Below, in pieces: positions 51,641 to 60,930 of a DNA stretch of 64,000 nucleotides (positions are counted from its first letter, which is position 1; each line of letters starts with the position of its first letter). The position numbers and the translations under genes were made by a program. Origin of the DNA: Massilimicrobiota sp. An134 (GTDB lineage Bacteria; Bacillota_I; Bacilli_A; Erysipelotrichales; Coprobacillaceae); NCBI RefSeq assembly GCF_002160815.1, contig NZ_NFLH01000005.1:53439-117438 (forward strand), read 5' to 3'. Under the pieces are notes generated by a model, which searched no databases, was not told the origin of the DNA, and was given only the letters and a program-made list of their open reading frames with translations.

Positions 51641-52144
51641 ATGTCATTAAGTTTGGTAAGAGTAGATGATCGTTTGATTCACGGTCAGGTTGTATTGATG
51701 TGGTCAAAGGTAAGACAGGGAGACGCTATTATTCTTTTGGTAGATGATGCTTTAGGAAGTGATCCATTTTTAAAAGAAGTCTTTTTAAATGCAGGGAATG
51801 CAATTGGAAAAAAAGTTTATATTTTTACAGTGGATCAAGCTTTAGAGAAAATACCAAAAGCAGTAGCAGGAAAGAAACACTACTATGTTATTTCAAAGAA
51901 AATTGAACAACTTTATCAATTGAATAAACATGGTATTGATTTTGGAGATGAAATTATTTTTGGTACAGCTAGTAAAGCCGAAGGAACGAGAAAAGTTTAC
52001 AATAATATTTACTTATCAGAAGATGATATTCAACACTGTGATGAGTTGACACAAAAAGGAATAAAAATTCAATTTAAACTTATTCCTGATGAACAAGGAT
52101 TAAGTTGGGAAACCGTAAAAAATAATTTGAAGAAGGGAGAATAA
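51641..52144 (+). CDS. PTS EIIB component, mannose family
   Basis: This 167-residue protein has the phosphorylation site RVDDRLIHGQVVLMW (His15, about 7-21), followed by ILLVDDALGSDPF, typical of mannose/sorbose-family IIB. It takes phosphate from IIA and phosphorylates the sugar during transport. It has its own promoter and operator, and IIC follows after 2 nt. The sugar cannot be read from the sequence. Confidence 0.94.
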   Translation: MSLSLVRVDDRLIHGQVVLMWSKVRQGDAIILLVDDALGSDPFLKEVFLNAGNAIGKKVYIFTVDQALEKIPKAVAGKKHYYVISKKIEQLYQLNKHGIDFGDEIIFGTASKAEGTRKVYNNIYLSEDDIQHCDELTQKGIKIQFKLIPDEQGLSWETVKNNLKKGE

Positions 52145-52146
52145 TT

Positions 52147-52956
52147 ATGGAAATTACAGTTATGCAAGCTATACTGATAGGTATTGCTTGTTGGTTAGGA
52201 AGTTGTGAAAATGCACAACCATTAGGAATCGGTTTTTCAGATGCATTATCAAGACCAATCGTAGGTGGAACGATTGTAGGATTTATCTTAGGTGATGTAG
52301 CCACAGGTATTACTATTGGAGCAGCAGTTCAAGCTATGTATCTAGGGCAAGTTTTAATTGGTGGAGTTGCTACAGCAGATATGGCATTTGTATCTTATCC
52401 ATCAATTGCATTAGCGATGTTAGCGGGAGCGGATGCAACAGTAGCAGTAACATTGGCTGCAACAGTAGGTGTCTTAGGAGCAGCAGTTTTCACTGGATAT
52501 GAAATTTTATGTTCTGTTTTCTATTCATTAGGTGATAAATTCATTGCAAATAATGATATTAAGAAAATGAAACTAACATATATGGTTTTACCACCTCTTA
52601 CAAGTTTTGTAATCAGATTTGGTATCACTTTCTCAATTGTTATGCTTGGAAGTGCGTATGCAGCAGATTTATTAGCAGCAATTCCAGAGATAGTTTTACA
52701 TATAGCAAGTGTTTTAGGAGGAATTTTACCAGCAGTAGGTATTTCTATTCTTGTCACTTATACATTAAAAGATTTTAAATTTATTATTTATTTCTTAATT
52801 GGTATTGTATGTATTACCTTCTTGGAACTTAATATGGTTGCCACTGCAGTAGTGGGTATGTGTTTAGCAGTTATGTATTATATGTTTATTGGTGGTCAAA
52901 ATGAATCGACCACTCAACAAAATGATGATGACGTAGAGGAGGATGAATTGTTATGA
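52147..52956 (+). CDS. PTS EIIC component, mannose family
   Basis: This 269-residue membrane protein has about six to seven helices. It contains GSCENAQPLGIGFSDALSRP (about 19-38), IVGGTIVGFILGDVATGITI and GAAVQAMYLGQVLIGGV (about 61-77), the sorbose/mannose-family IIC hallmarks that form the sugar channel with IID. It ends in an acidic tail and overlaps IID by ATGA. Confidence 0.93.
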   Translation: MEITVMQAILIGIACWLGSCENAQPLGIGFSDALSRPIVGGTIVGFILGDVATGITIGAAVQAMYLGQVLIGGVATADMAFVSYPSIALAMLAGADATVAVTLAATVGVLGAAVFTGYEILCSVFYSLGDKFIANNDIKKMKLTYMVLPPLTSFVIRFGITFSIVMLGSAYAADLLAAIPEIVLHIASVLGGILPAVGISILVTYTLKDFKFIIYFLIGIVCITFLELNMVATAVVGMCLAVMYYMFIGGQNESTTQQNDDDVEEDELL

Positions 52957-53798
52957 GTGAAAAAGTAGAAACAGTAAAAGCTGAAGATAATAAAGTGACG
53001 TTAACTAAGCAAGAAGTTAATAAGAGCTGGTGGATATGGTTTAAATATTGCTTAACTGTATTTGGATATGAAAGATTACAGGCTCCAGGATTTACTTTAT
53101 CTATGTTACCAATCTTGAAAAAATTTTATTCAAAAGATCCAGATAAGATGGTTGCACGTTTGAAATGTCATTCAGTTTTCTATAATACAAATCCTGTATT
53201 TGGTGCTATGGTTAATGGAATTGTCGCTTCAATGGAAGTAGAAAGAGGAAATGGAGCTAAAATTACTGATGAATTTATTAACAGTATAAAAGTTGGTTTA
53301 ATGGGTCCATTAGCTGGAATTGGAGATGCTGTTACACAGGCAACGCTCCCACCAATTATTTTAAGTATTGCAATTGGATTGTCATCAGGTGGTAGTCCAT
53401 TAGGAGCAGTATTTGCAGTTTTAGGTTTATACTTATCACAAATGGCTTTATCACGATTGTTCTATATGCAAGGATATAAATCTGGTAGAGAAGCTGTTTC
53501 AAAATTGTTAGGTAAGCAGATGACTAAAATACAAGATGCAATGTCTGTATTAGGATTAACAGTTGTTGGAGCAATTACTGCAAGTTATGTTAATTTAACA
53601 ATTACAACTCAATATGTCAGTGAATATAGTACGATTAATTTCCAAGAGATTTTAGATGGTATTTTCCCAAAATTAATTCCAATGTGTTTAGTTTTATTGG
53701 GATATTACTTATTGAAAAAGAAAAAGATGAGTGCTGTTAAACTTATTGGAGTTTATTTAGTTATTGCAATTGTTTTAGGAGTTTTAGGTATTGTATAA
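52953..53798 (+). CDS. PTS EIID component, mannose family
   Basis: This 281-residue membrane protein has an N-terminal soluble part with YERLQAPGFTLSMLPILKKF (about 45-64) and FYNTNPVFGAMVNGIVASME. GPLAGIGDAVTQATLPPIIL (about 128-147) and C-terminal helices follow. These are the conserved segments of the IID family. Together IIA, IIB, IIC and IID make a complete transporter for a mannose-type or amino-sugar substrate. Confidence 0.94.
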   Translation: MSEKVETVKAEDNKVTLTKQEVNKSWWIWFKYCLTVFGYERLQAPGFTLSMLPILKKFYSKDPDKMVARLKCHSVFYNTNPVFGAMVNGIVASMEVERGNGAKITDEFINSIKVGLMGPLAGIGDAVTQATLPPIILSIAIGLSSGGSPLGAVFAVLGLYLSQMALSRLFYMQGYKSGREAVSKLLGKQMTKIQDAMSVLGLTVVGAITASYVNLTITTQYVSEYSTINFQEILDGIFPKLIPMCLVLLGYYLLKKKKMSAVKLIGVYLVIAIVLGVLGIV

Positions 53799-53813
53799 AA
53801 TGAGGTAAAGGGT

Positions 53814-54623
53814 ATGGATAAGGTTATATTTTGTGATTTAGATGATACATTATTAAGACCAGAAACAAAAGAAATATTGAATGAAGATGTTCAAGCAATT
53901 CAATATTGGATTGCTAAAAAGAATAGTTTTGTGTTATGTACTGCCCGACATCATACTTTTTTAAATAATATAACGCAAAAGTTAAAACAATACGATTTTG
54001 ACTGTATCGGTTGGAATGGTGCAGAAATATATATGGATCATAAAGTTGTTTGTCTATATCCTTTTTCTAACATACAATTTTTAGATATATATAAAGGCAT
54101 GTATAAATATAAAGATTATGCTAAGGTCACAAATATAGATAATGTATATATATATGGAAAATTATCATCTTATACAGCAAATATGTTTAAGAAAGATCCA
54201 AACAAAGTTATTCATCAAACAATAAATGAGTATATTCTCACAGATTATAAACCAATCATTCATATAAATTATATTTTTCCAAATCAACAATTGCATAAAG
54301 AGTTTTATGAAGATTATCAAAAAAATATTCTGGATCATGAAAAACTATATCAATGTAAAGTAACATCAGATTATAGTTATGATATTACTCAAAAACAAGC
54401 TACAAAAGAGCAAGGCATCAATCAATATTTAAAACTCAATAATATACCTAAAAATAATACAATTGCTATTGGTGATAGTTTAAATGATATAGGAATGTTT
54501 GAATTTTGTCATACAAGTTTCTGTATGACACATGGTTATGAAGAAGCAAAACAAAAAGCAACATATGTCGTTGATAACATAAAAGAAGCTATTGATATTT
54601 TAGAAAGTAGGATAGAAGAATGA
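53814..54623 (+). CDS. HAD phosphatase, Cof type
   Basis: This 269-residue HAD enzyme has IFCDLDDTLLRP (motif I, about 5-16), VLCTARHH (motif II), and TIAIGDSLNDIGMFEF (motif IV, about 219-234) with a C2-type cap between. Cof-like enzymes remove phosphate from sugar phosphates. Its position between PTS and isomerase genes suggests a sugar phosphate made by this pathway. It overlaps the SemiSWEET gene by ATGA. Confidence 0.88.
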   Translation: MDKVIFCDLDDTLLRPETKEILNEDVQAIQYWIAKKNSFVLCTARHHTFLNNITQKLKQYDFDCIGWNGAEIYMDHKVVCLYPFSNIQFLDIYKGMYKYKDYAKVTNIDNVYIYGKLSSYTANMFKKDPNKVIHQTINEYILTDYKPIIHINYIFPNQQLHKEFYEDYQKNILDHEKLYQCKVTSDYSYDITQKQATKEQGINQYLKLNNIPKNNTIAIGDSLNDIGMFEFCHTSFCMTHGYEEAKQKATYVVDNIKEAIDILESRIEE

Positions 54624-54859
54624 TAGGAATGATAGCTGCTTGTTTAACAACATTATCTTTTGTACCACAAGCTATACAGGTTATTAAAACAAAAGATACA
54701 TCAGGAATTTCTTTGATTATGTATTCTATGTTTGTTATAGGTGTTTTCTTATGGTTTATACATGGAATATATATAGGTGATTATGCAGTTATAGTGGCTA
54801 ATTGTATTACGTTTATATTAGCTTCAATTATATTGTGTTATAAAGTGAAATATAAGTAG
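54620..54859 (+). CDS. SemiSWEET sugar transporter
   Basis: This 79-residue protein has three membrane helices and the PQ-loop motif of bacterial SWEETs: CLTTLSFVPQAIQVIKTKDT (about 8-27) with the key Pro-Gln, GISLIMYSMFVIGVFLWFIH (about 29-48) and a third helix of VANCITFILASIILCY. SemiSWEETs dimerise and move sugars down a gradient. Coupled to a phosphatase and a PTS, it may let out or exchange free sugar. Confidence 0.92.
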   Translation: MIGMIAACLTTLSFVPQAIQVIKTKDTSGISLIMYSMFVIGVFLWFIHGIYIGDYAVIVANCITFILASIILCYKVKYK

Positions 54860-54873
54860 AGGTGATAAATGAT

Positions 54874-55836
54874 ATGGATGAAAAGTATATATTTTTAAAA
54901 CCAACATTTTCAACTGCAATTTGGGGTGATGGCTCATTAGTTCATCATTATCATGTTGAAAAATATGTACCAAAAGATATGAATATAGATGAAATTACTG
55001 GTTTAGGAGCATTTTGTGGGTTACCACAAGACGCTAATGAAATTATGAATGGAAAATATAAAGGACGAAAACTCAATGAACTTTATGATGAACATCCAGA
55101 AATGTTTGGAACACCATCCACTTTAAGATGGGAGCATATCTCTGTATCTATGGGAATAGCTCATGCATGTACTGATTTAAGTATACAAGTTCATCCAACT
55201 GAAGAGTATGCATTAAAGAATTTAGGATGTCATGGAAAAAGCGAGAGTTGGTATATTGTCAATTGTCCACACAATGCTGATATTGTAATGGGACATAATG
55301 CAAAAACCATTCAGGAATTAGATGAGTATATTCAAAATAAAGATTGGAATGGTTTATTAAAACGATATCCAATTTTTCCAGGTGCTTTTTATAATATTCA
55401 AGCTGGTACATTACATGCAATACAAAAAGGAACGACTTTTATGGAAGTGTGTAATCCTTGTCCTGTTACATACCGTTTTTATGATTATGATCGATTAGAT
55501 AAGCAAGGAAAACCAAGACAGCTTGATGTTGAAAAGGCTAAAGATAACATATTAGTCCCATTTGAATGTCAGGATACACATTATTCTTATCGAAATCATC
55601 AAGGTGTGACAGAAATCAAATTAACTGATAATAAGAATTTTTCGGTTTATAAATATGTTATAAATGGAAGCGGAGAATTAACGATGCCTAAACCTTATTT
55701 GGGAGCCTTTGTCATTGAAGGTCAAGGACAAATAGAAGATGTTAAACTCCAAGCGGGTGATTCTTTCTTAATTAGTGCCAATGTAAAAAAATTAATGTGG
55801 AAAGGAGAAATGACAGTTTTAGCATATTATGGGTAA
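54874..55836 (+). CDS. manA: Mannose-6-phosphate isomerase, class I (short form)
   Basis: This 320-residue enzyme has the zinc site LSIQVHPTEEYALKN (Gln and His, about 106-120), SESWYIV (Glu) and IQAGTLHAI (His, about 171-179). ATG 54874 has AGAGGTGA 8 nt upstream; the GTG four codons earlier lies inside that site. It would interconvert mannose-6-phosphate and fructose-6-phosphate. Two long relatives follow on the same transcript. Confidence 0.88.
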   Translation: MDEKYIFLKPTFSTAIWGDGSLVHHYHVEKYVPKDMNIDEITGLGAFCGLPQDANEIMNGKYKGRKLNELYDEHPEMFGTPSTLRWEHISVSMGIAHACTDLSIQVHPTEEYALKNLGCHGKSESWYIVNCPHNADIVMGHNAKTIQELDEYIQNKDWNGLLKRYPIFPGAFYNIQAGTLHAIQKGTTFMEVCNPCPVTYRFYDYDRLDKQGKPRQLDVEKAKDNILVPFECQDTHYSYRNHQGVTEIKLTDNKNFSVYKYVINGSGELTMPKPYLGAFVIEGQGQIEDVKLQAGDSFLISANVKKLMWKGEMTVLAYYG

Positions 55837-55860
55837 TTCTAAAATTGTTAGATATATTAT

Positions 55861-57609
55861 ATGTATGAAGTAGAAAATAGAATACCGAATTTTGATTTAT
55901 ATCCAAAGAAAAAAATAGATATTAATGCTAAAGTAGGAATCTTAGACATTATTGATGAAATTAATAACAAGATAAAATCAATTCAAAAAGATTGTATTGT
56001 TGTTTGTTTTGATTATTATCATGGTGTTAATGAAATATTATTTGAAGATATTGCTAAAGCACTACAACCACAATTGATTATTCATTCTGATATTGCTAAA
56101 TATGATGAATCAATGATTCAAAATAAGTTTGGAAAGTTTATTACTGAAGATCGTGTTAATGGGGTATTTAGTGTAGGTAATATTGAAGAATTCTTTGATG
56201 TTGATAAAATCAAAGACATACAAAATAAAATTCAAGGAACCAAAGGTTTAGTTATAGTTTATGGTGTTGCATCTCAAGTTGTTTGTAATCCTGATATTCT
56301 TATTTCTGGTTCAATTAGCTATCAAACAATTAAAGATAGATATAACCAAGGTTTAGGAAATTGGGGTGCACATAATGAAGATGAAGAATATTTGAGAAAA
56401 GAAAAGAGATTTAATTTCTTAGAAAGTAGAGTTCAAGACAAGCATAAAAGAGAGATTTATAAAAAATGTGATTATGTTATTGATTGTAATAAAGATGATC
56501 AATTTGTTATGGTTACAAAAAATGACTTTGATAAGATTGTATCTCAATTTTCAACAAGTCCATTTAAACCTATTCCTATCTTTATGAAAGGAGTATGGGG
56601 TGGTCACTGGTGTCAAAAAGTTTTAAATGCGGGAAAAGATTTAGAAAATACTGCTTGGGGAATCACTGGATTTTTGGATTGTCAAGCTGTAGCAGCACAA
56701 TTAAATAATGCAGTTTTTGAGTTTCCATCAACTGATTTGATTTTATGTAATCCTAAAGAAGTATTAGGAAGAAAAATTTGGTATCTTTATGGAAACCGAT
56801 GTCCTTTACATGTCAATTTCTTGGATACTTGGGGTGGAGGAAATCTTAGTTTACAAGTTCACCCAACACTTGCATATGCTCAAGAAGTATTTAATTCATC
56901 ATGGGGACATTATGAAAGCTATTATATGTTAGATGCTTGTGATGAAAGTTCTGTTTATTTAGGAACAAAAGATGGTGTCAAACTTGATGATTTAGTAGAA
57001 GCTTTTGAAACAGCACAAGAAACTGGTGAATTTGATGATGAGAAATGGATAAATCATTTCCCAATGAAAAAACATGATCATGTCTTTATTCCAGGTGGAA
57101 CAATTCATTCGGCTGGAAAAAATACATTAACACTTGAAATTGATATGTTTTGTTTTACGACGTTCAAGTTATGGGATTGGGGACGTGTAGATTTTGATGG
57201 AAAACCACGACCAATTAATATAGATCATGGAAAACATGTTATTCAGGAAGAATTCCAAACTCAAATGATTAAAGATCAATTTATTTCTAAAAAACAAGAA
57301 GTAGATAGAGGATATGGATGGCGTAAAGAAAGAAGTGGAACAATGCCATTTGAAGCTCCTATGGAAGTCAATAGATACTGGTTTAGTAAATCAGTACATT
57401 TTGATCCTAATGATTGCATTGTAATTCATGTGTTAGTTGAAGGAGAAGAAGCTATTATTGAAAGTTTAGATGATAGTTTTGAACCAGTTGTCATTCATTA
57501 TGCAGAAGCAGTGTTTGTACCACCAGCTGCAGGACAATATACTATTAAACCATATGGAAAATCTAAATCTCAAGAATGTGCAGTATTAGAAATTTATATG
57601 GATATATAG
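55861..57609 (+). CDS. Long mannose-6-phosphate isomerase-like protein, copy 1
   Basis: This 582-residue protein has a C-terminal isomerase half of about 360 residues: FMKGVWGGHWCQKVL, LDTWGGGNLSLQVHPTLAYA (Gln and His, about 322-341), HYESYYML (Glu), IPGGTIHSAG (His) and KLWDWGRVDFDGKPRP. The N-terminal 220 residues are alpha/beta (CIVVCFDYYHGVNEI, IVYGVASQVV) and look like a degenerate nucleoside/sugar-kinase Rossmann domain without a visible P-loop. ATG 55861 has a poor ribosome site. The next gene is a clear paralogue. The role may be a sugar other than mannose. Confidence 0.8.
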   Translation: MYEVENRIPNFDLYPKKKIDINAKVGILDIIDEINNKIKSIQKDCIVVCFDYYHGVNEILFEDIAKALQPQLIIHSDIAKYDESMIQNKFGKFITEDRVNGVFSVGNIEEFFDVDKIKDIQNKIQGTKGLVIVYGVASQVVCNPDILISGSISYQTIKDRYNQGLGNWGAHNEDEEYLRKEKRFNFLESRVQDKHKREIYKKCDYVIDCNKDDQFVMVTKNDFDKIVSQFSTSPFKPIPIFMKGVWGGHWCQKVLNAGKDLENTAWGITGFLDCQAVAAQLNNAVFEFPSTDLILCNPKEVLGRKIWYLYGNRCPLHVNFLDTWGGGNLSLQVHPTLAYAQEVFNSSWGHYESYYMLDACDESSVYLGTKDGVKLDDLVEAFETAQETGEFDDEKWINHFPMKKHDHVFIPGGTIHSAGKNTLTLEIDMFCFTTFKLWDWGRVDFDGKPRPINIDHGKHVIQEEFQTQMIKDQFISKKQEVDRGYGWRKERSGTMPFEAPMEVNRYWFSKSVHFDPNDCIVIHVLVEGEEAIIESLDDSFEPVVIHYAEAVFVPPAAGQYTIKPYGKSKSQECAVLEIYMDI

Positions 57610-57618
57610 GAGGTTATT

Positions 57619-59385
57619 ATGTACGAAAAAATAAATGAAAGAATACCGAACTTTGATTTACATCCTGTTTTTACAATAGATGGAACACAATCATGGAAAG
57701 GATATCAAGAAATTAGCAAAATTATTGATCATGAAATGCAAAAATATGAATCGAAGTGTGTTTTGGTTATTGACTCATATTATCATATTAATCATAAAGA
57801 ATTAAGAGAGTATTTCATAGATAACATTAAACCTCAATTAGTTATTTGTACAGATGATCTGAGAGCAGATGATGATATACTACATGAGAGATTAGATAAG
57901 TTCATCACTAATGATCGCATTAATGGTGTATTTGCTATTGGACAAATTGATGAATATTTTGATAGTGAAAAAATAAAGACAGCACAAGAATTGATTCATA
58001 ATACTACACAAGGAATGATTGTCGTATATGGCATTGGAGCTGCATTGGTTACAAAAGGCGATATTCTTGTTTATAATAATATAACTATTCAAAGAGTTAA
58101 AGATGGATATCTTTCATCATTGTCAAATTGGGGAATGAACAATCCTCATGAAGATCCACTTACAAAAGAAAAAATTTTCAATTTTGTTGAAGCTAAATAT
58201 TTTGATAATCATAAACGACATCTTTTTAATGATATGGATTATGTCATTGATGGAGATGATATAGATAATCCTGTTATGGTAACTGGAGATGATTTTAGAA
58301 AAACTTTAAATTATTTTGCTTCACATCCTTTCAAATTAGAGCCATTCTTTAACAGAGGCGTATGGGGTGGACATTGGTGTAAAGATGTTTTGAAAGGAGG
58401 ATTAGATAAAGAAAATACTGCTTGGGGTATGACAGGATGGATGAATTTTCAAAATGCATTAGCAAAATTAGGAAATCATGAATTTAGAATTGTTGGTAGA
58501 GATATTGTTCAATACAAACCTATTGAATTTCTAGGAAATCAAAATTATTTCTGGTTTGGATATAATTGTCCAGTAGGATGTGACTTTTTAGATACTTGGG
58601 GTGGTGGCAATCTTAGTTTGCAGGTTCATCCAGATATTAGCTATGCTCAAGAAGAATTTAACTTCCCATTTGGACATTATGAAAGTTATTATATGTTAGA
58701 TACATCTGAAAATTCACAAGTTTATCTAGGAATTAAAGAAGGTGTAAAAAAAGATGATTTAGTAAAAGCTTTTAAAGATGCACAAATAACAGGTAAATTT
58801 GATGATGAAAAATGGATTAATCATTTTCCTATGAAAAACCATGATCATATTTATATACCAAGTGGAACAATTCATGCATCTGGTAAAGATACTTTGGTAT
58901 TAGAAATTAACCCGATTGGATTCCAAACATTCAAGTTGTGGGATTGGGGACGTATTGATGCTGATGGTAAACCTAGACCGATTAATATAGATCATGGTGA
59001 AAAGGTTATCCAAGAGAGATATCAAACACAATTTGTAAAAGATCACCTTATTTCAAAGAAAGCTGAAATTGCTAGAGGAACAGGTTGGAGAAAAGAACAT
59101 AGTGGAACGATGGAATATGAATTATTAAAAGTCGATCGTTATTGGTTTAATAAACCTATCTTTTTTGAAACGAAAGATCATGTAAAACTTCATGTTTTAG
59201 TTGAAGGAGAAGAAGCTATGATTGTAAGTCCAAACAATGAGTTTGAACCTATTGAAATGCATTATGCTGAAGCTGTCTTTATTCCAGCTAGTATAGGTCA
59301 GTATGTAATTAAACCTAAAAATAGAAGTGATGAAGATTTAGCAGTTTTAGAGATTTATATGGATATGGGAAATGCTTATCAATAA
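57619..59385 (+). CDS. Long mannose-6-phosphate isomerase-like protein, copy 2
   Basis: This 588-residue paralogue of the previous gene has the same two-part plan: an N-terminal alpha/beta domain (CVLVIDSYYHINHKE, IVVYGIGAALVT) and a C-terminal isomerase with GVWGGHWCKDVLKGG, LDTWGGGNLSLQVHPDISYA, HYESYYML and IPSGTIHASG. All metal ligands are kept in both copies, so both may be active. TAGGAGGTT stands before ATG 57619, a much better site than that of copy 1. It ends the operon at a strong terminator. Confidence 0.82.
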   Translation: MYEKINERIPNFDLHPVFTIDGTQSWKGYQEISKIIDHEMQKYESKCVLVIDSYYHINHKELREYFIDNIKPQLVICTDDLRADDDILHERLDKFITNDRINGVFAIGQIDEYFDSEKIKTAQELIHNTTQGMIVVYGIGAALVTKGDILVYNNITIQRVKDGYLSSLSNWGMNNPHEDPLTKEKIFNFVEAKYFDNHKRHLFNDMDYVIDGDDIDNPVMVTGDDFRKTLNYFASHPFKLEPFFNRGVWGGHWCKDVLKGGLDKENTAWGMTGWMNFQNALAKLGNHEFRIVGRDIVQYKPIEFLGNQNYFWFGYNCPVGCDFLDTWGGGNLSLQVHPDISYAQEEFNFPFGHYESYYMLDTSENSQVYLGIKEGVKKDDLVKAFKDAQITGKFDDEKWINHFPMKNHDHIYIPSGTIHASGKDTLVLEINPIGFQTFKLWDWGRIDADGKPRPINIDHGEKVIQERYQTQFVKDHLISKKAEIARGTGWRKEHSGTMEYELLKVDRYWFNKPIFFETKDHVKLHVLVEGEEAMIVSPNNEFEPIEMHYAEAVFIPASIGQYVIKPKNRSDEDLAVLEIYMDMGNAYQ

Positions 59386-59399
59386 AACCTCCCTTTTTT

Positions 59400-59432
59400 G
59401 AAAAAAATAGGGCATTTAACCCTATTTTTTTC
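59400..59432 (+). terminator. Terminator of the PTS-isomerase operon
   Basis: AAAAAAATAGGG and CCCTATTTTTTT form a 12-bp stem around CATTTAA, followed by a T/C-rich run. Confidence 0.92.
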
Positions 59433-59504
59433 AAATTTATAAGAATATTAAATGGGTAAGATTTGGAAAAAATGTTACAATAAAACAGAAGGGGTTGAAA
59501 TAAA

Positions 59505-60257
59505 ATGAAATATATTATTGATAAGAATATACCTTTACCACTATATTATCAATTAAAACAAATTATAATCAATTTAATTGATGATGGTGTTTATAAGGAA
59601 GATGAAACTATTCCAACAGAACATGAATTAATTGAAAAATATCAATTAAGTAGAACAACTGTTAGACAAGCATTAAATGAATTAGTGACGGAAGGATATT
59701 TATATAAAAGAAAAGGAGTTGGAACATTCGTTTCATCAACGAAGAAAATAAATGATCAACAAGATATTATAAACTCAACAATATATAAATTAGATAAAGT
59801 TATTAATAGAAATGGATATGTTTGTAAAACGAAGTTTATGAATGTTGGGACTGTTGAAGCTACTCCAGATATTGCTAAACGTTTATCAATAGATGTAGGT
59901 GAACAAGTATGGTATATGGATAGAGTCAGATATGCTGGGATAAAGGCAGCATCATTTTCACGTTCATATATTCATAAAAAACTATTAGATGATTTTGATA
60001 AAGATGCAAAAGAAGCTGCACAACATTTTTATCAGTATTTAGATAGTAAAGGATTAAAAGTATCTATTATTCGTGAAACATTAATTCCAAGTTTACCAGA
60101 TAGTGAAGTCAGAAAAATTTTAGAGGTTAGCTCAAAAAATCCAATAATGCTTGTTCAAGATATTGGATATGCAGAAGATGGAACAGTTATAGAATATTCT
60201 ATTTCTTCTTTAGATGTGACCTTTATTAATATGACAGCAACTTTTAAAAGAGGATAG
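59505..60257 (+). CDS. GntR-family regulator with UTRA sensor domain
   Basis: This 250-residue repressor has an N-terminal winged helix (PTEHELIEKYQLSRTTVRQA, about 37-56, then RKGVGTFV) and a C-terminal UTRA (HutC-type) domain from about residue 90 that binds a small sugar phosphate. It lies directly after the PTS-isomerase operon. The TG(A/T)CATGACA sites at 50.3 and 51.6 kb are its probable operators; none was seen before its own gene. It heads a second transcript with a HAD gene and deoC. Confidence 0.9.
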   Translation: MKYIIDKNIPLPLYYQLKQIIINLIDDGVYKEDETIPTEHELIEKYQLSRTTVRQALNELVTEGYLYKRKGVGTFVSSTKKINDQQDIINSTIYKLDKVINRNGYVCKTKFMNVGTVEATPDIAKRLSIDVGEQVWYMDRVRYAGIKAASFSRSYIHKKLLDDFDKDAKEAAQHFYQYLDSKGLKVSIIRETLIPSLPDSEVRKILEVSSKNPIMLVQDIGYAEDGTVIEYSISSLDVTFINMTATFKRG

Positions 60258-60258
60258 A

Positions 60259-60930
60259 ATGAAGCCATATATTATTTTTGATATGGATGGAGTTATTATT
60301 GATAGTGAAAGTTGGTATATGGATCAATTAAAAGAATTTCTACATTCTCAAGGATACGATATACCAAAAAGCCATTTGATTGAAATGATGGGCTTAGATG
60401 CCAAAGATACATTTAAGAAATTAGAAAAATATATTGTAAATCAAGATAAAATTCAATATCTTTTTGAAAAGTATCTTTCACAAATACAGATTCCAAATTA
60501 TCAGCAAATTATATTCCCTCATGTCCAAGAGTGTATTGAGAATATCTTTCAAAAAGATATTGATATAATTATTGCATCATCATCACCTCGAGAAATTATA
60601 GAAAAAGTGCTTATTGAATTAAACCTTTATGCATATATATCTTATTTTGTAGGAAGAGAAGATGTTCAATATTCAAAACCTAATCCAGAAATTTATTTAT
60701 CTATTCTAAAACATCAAAATGGGGAAAAACCATTATTTGTTGTTGAAGATAGTACTTATGGAATACAGGCTGCAAAGCAGGCAGGATTAAAAGTAGTAGC
60801 GTATTATTCAGGAAAATTTCAAAATGATCAAAGTGAAAGTGATCTTATTATAACGAATCATTTGCAAATTATAGATATCATAATGGGAGGAAAAAATCAT
60901 GACAAAAGAAGAACTTGCGCGTATATTTGA
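60259..60930 (+). CDS. HAD phosphatase/phosphoglucomutase-like
   Basis: This 223-residue HAD protein has IIFDMDGVIIDSES (motif I, about 5-18), IIASSSPREIIEKV (motif II, about 112-125), SKPNPEIYL (motif III) and FVVEDSTYGIQAAKQAG (motif IV, about 161-177), with a C1 helical cap. This is the beta-phosphoglucomutase/sugar phosphatase subgroup. It starts 1 nt after the regulator gene and its end overlaps deoC by 32 nt. Confidence 0.87.
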   Translation: MKPYIIFDMDGVIIDSESWYMDQLKEFLHSQGYDIPKSHLIEMMGLDAKDTFKKLEKYIVNQDKIQYLFEKYLSQIQIPNYQQIIFPHVQECIENIFQKDIDIIIASSSPREIIEKVLIELNLYAYISYFVGREDVQYSKPNPEIYLSILKHQNGEKPLFVVEDSTYGIQAAKQAGLKVVAYYSGKFQNDQSESDLIITNHLQIIDIIMGGKNHDKRRTCAYI

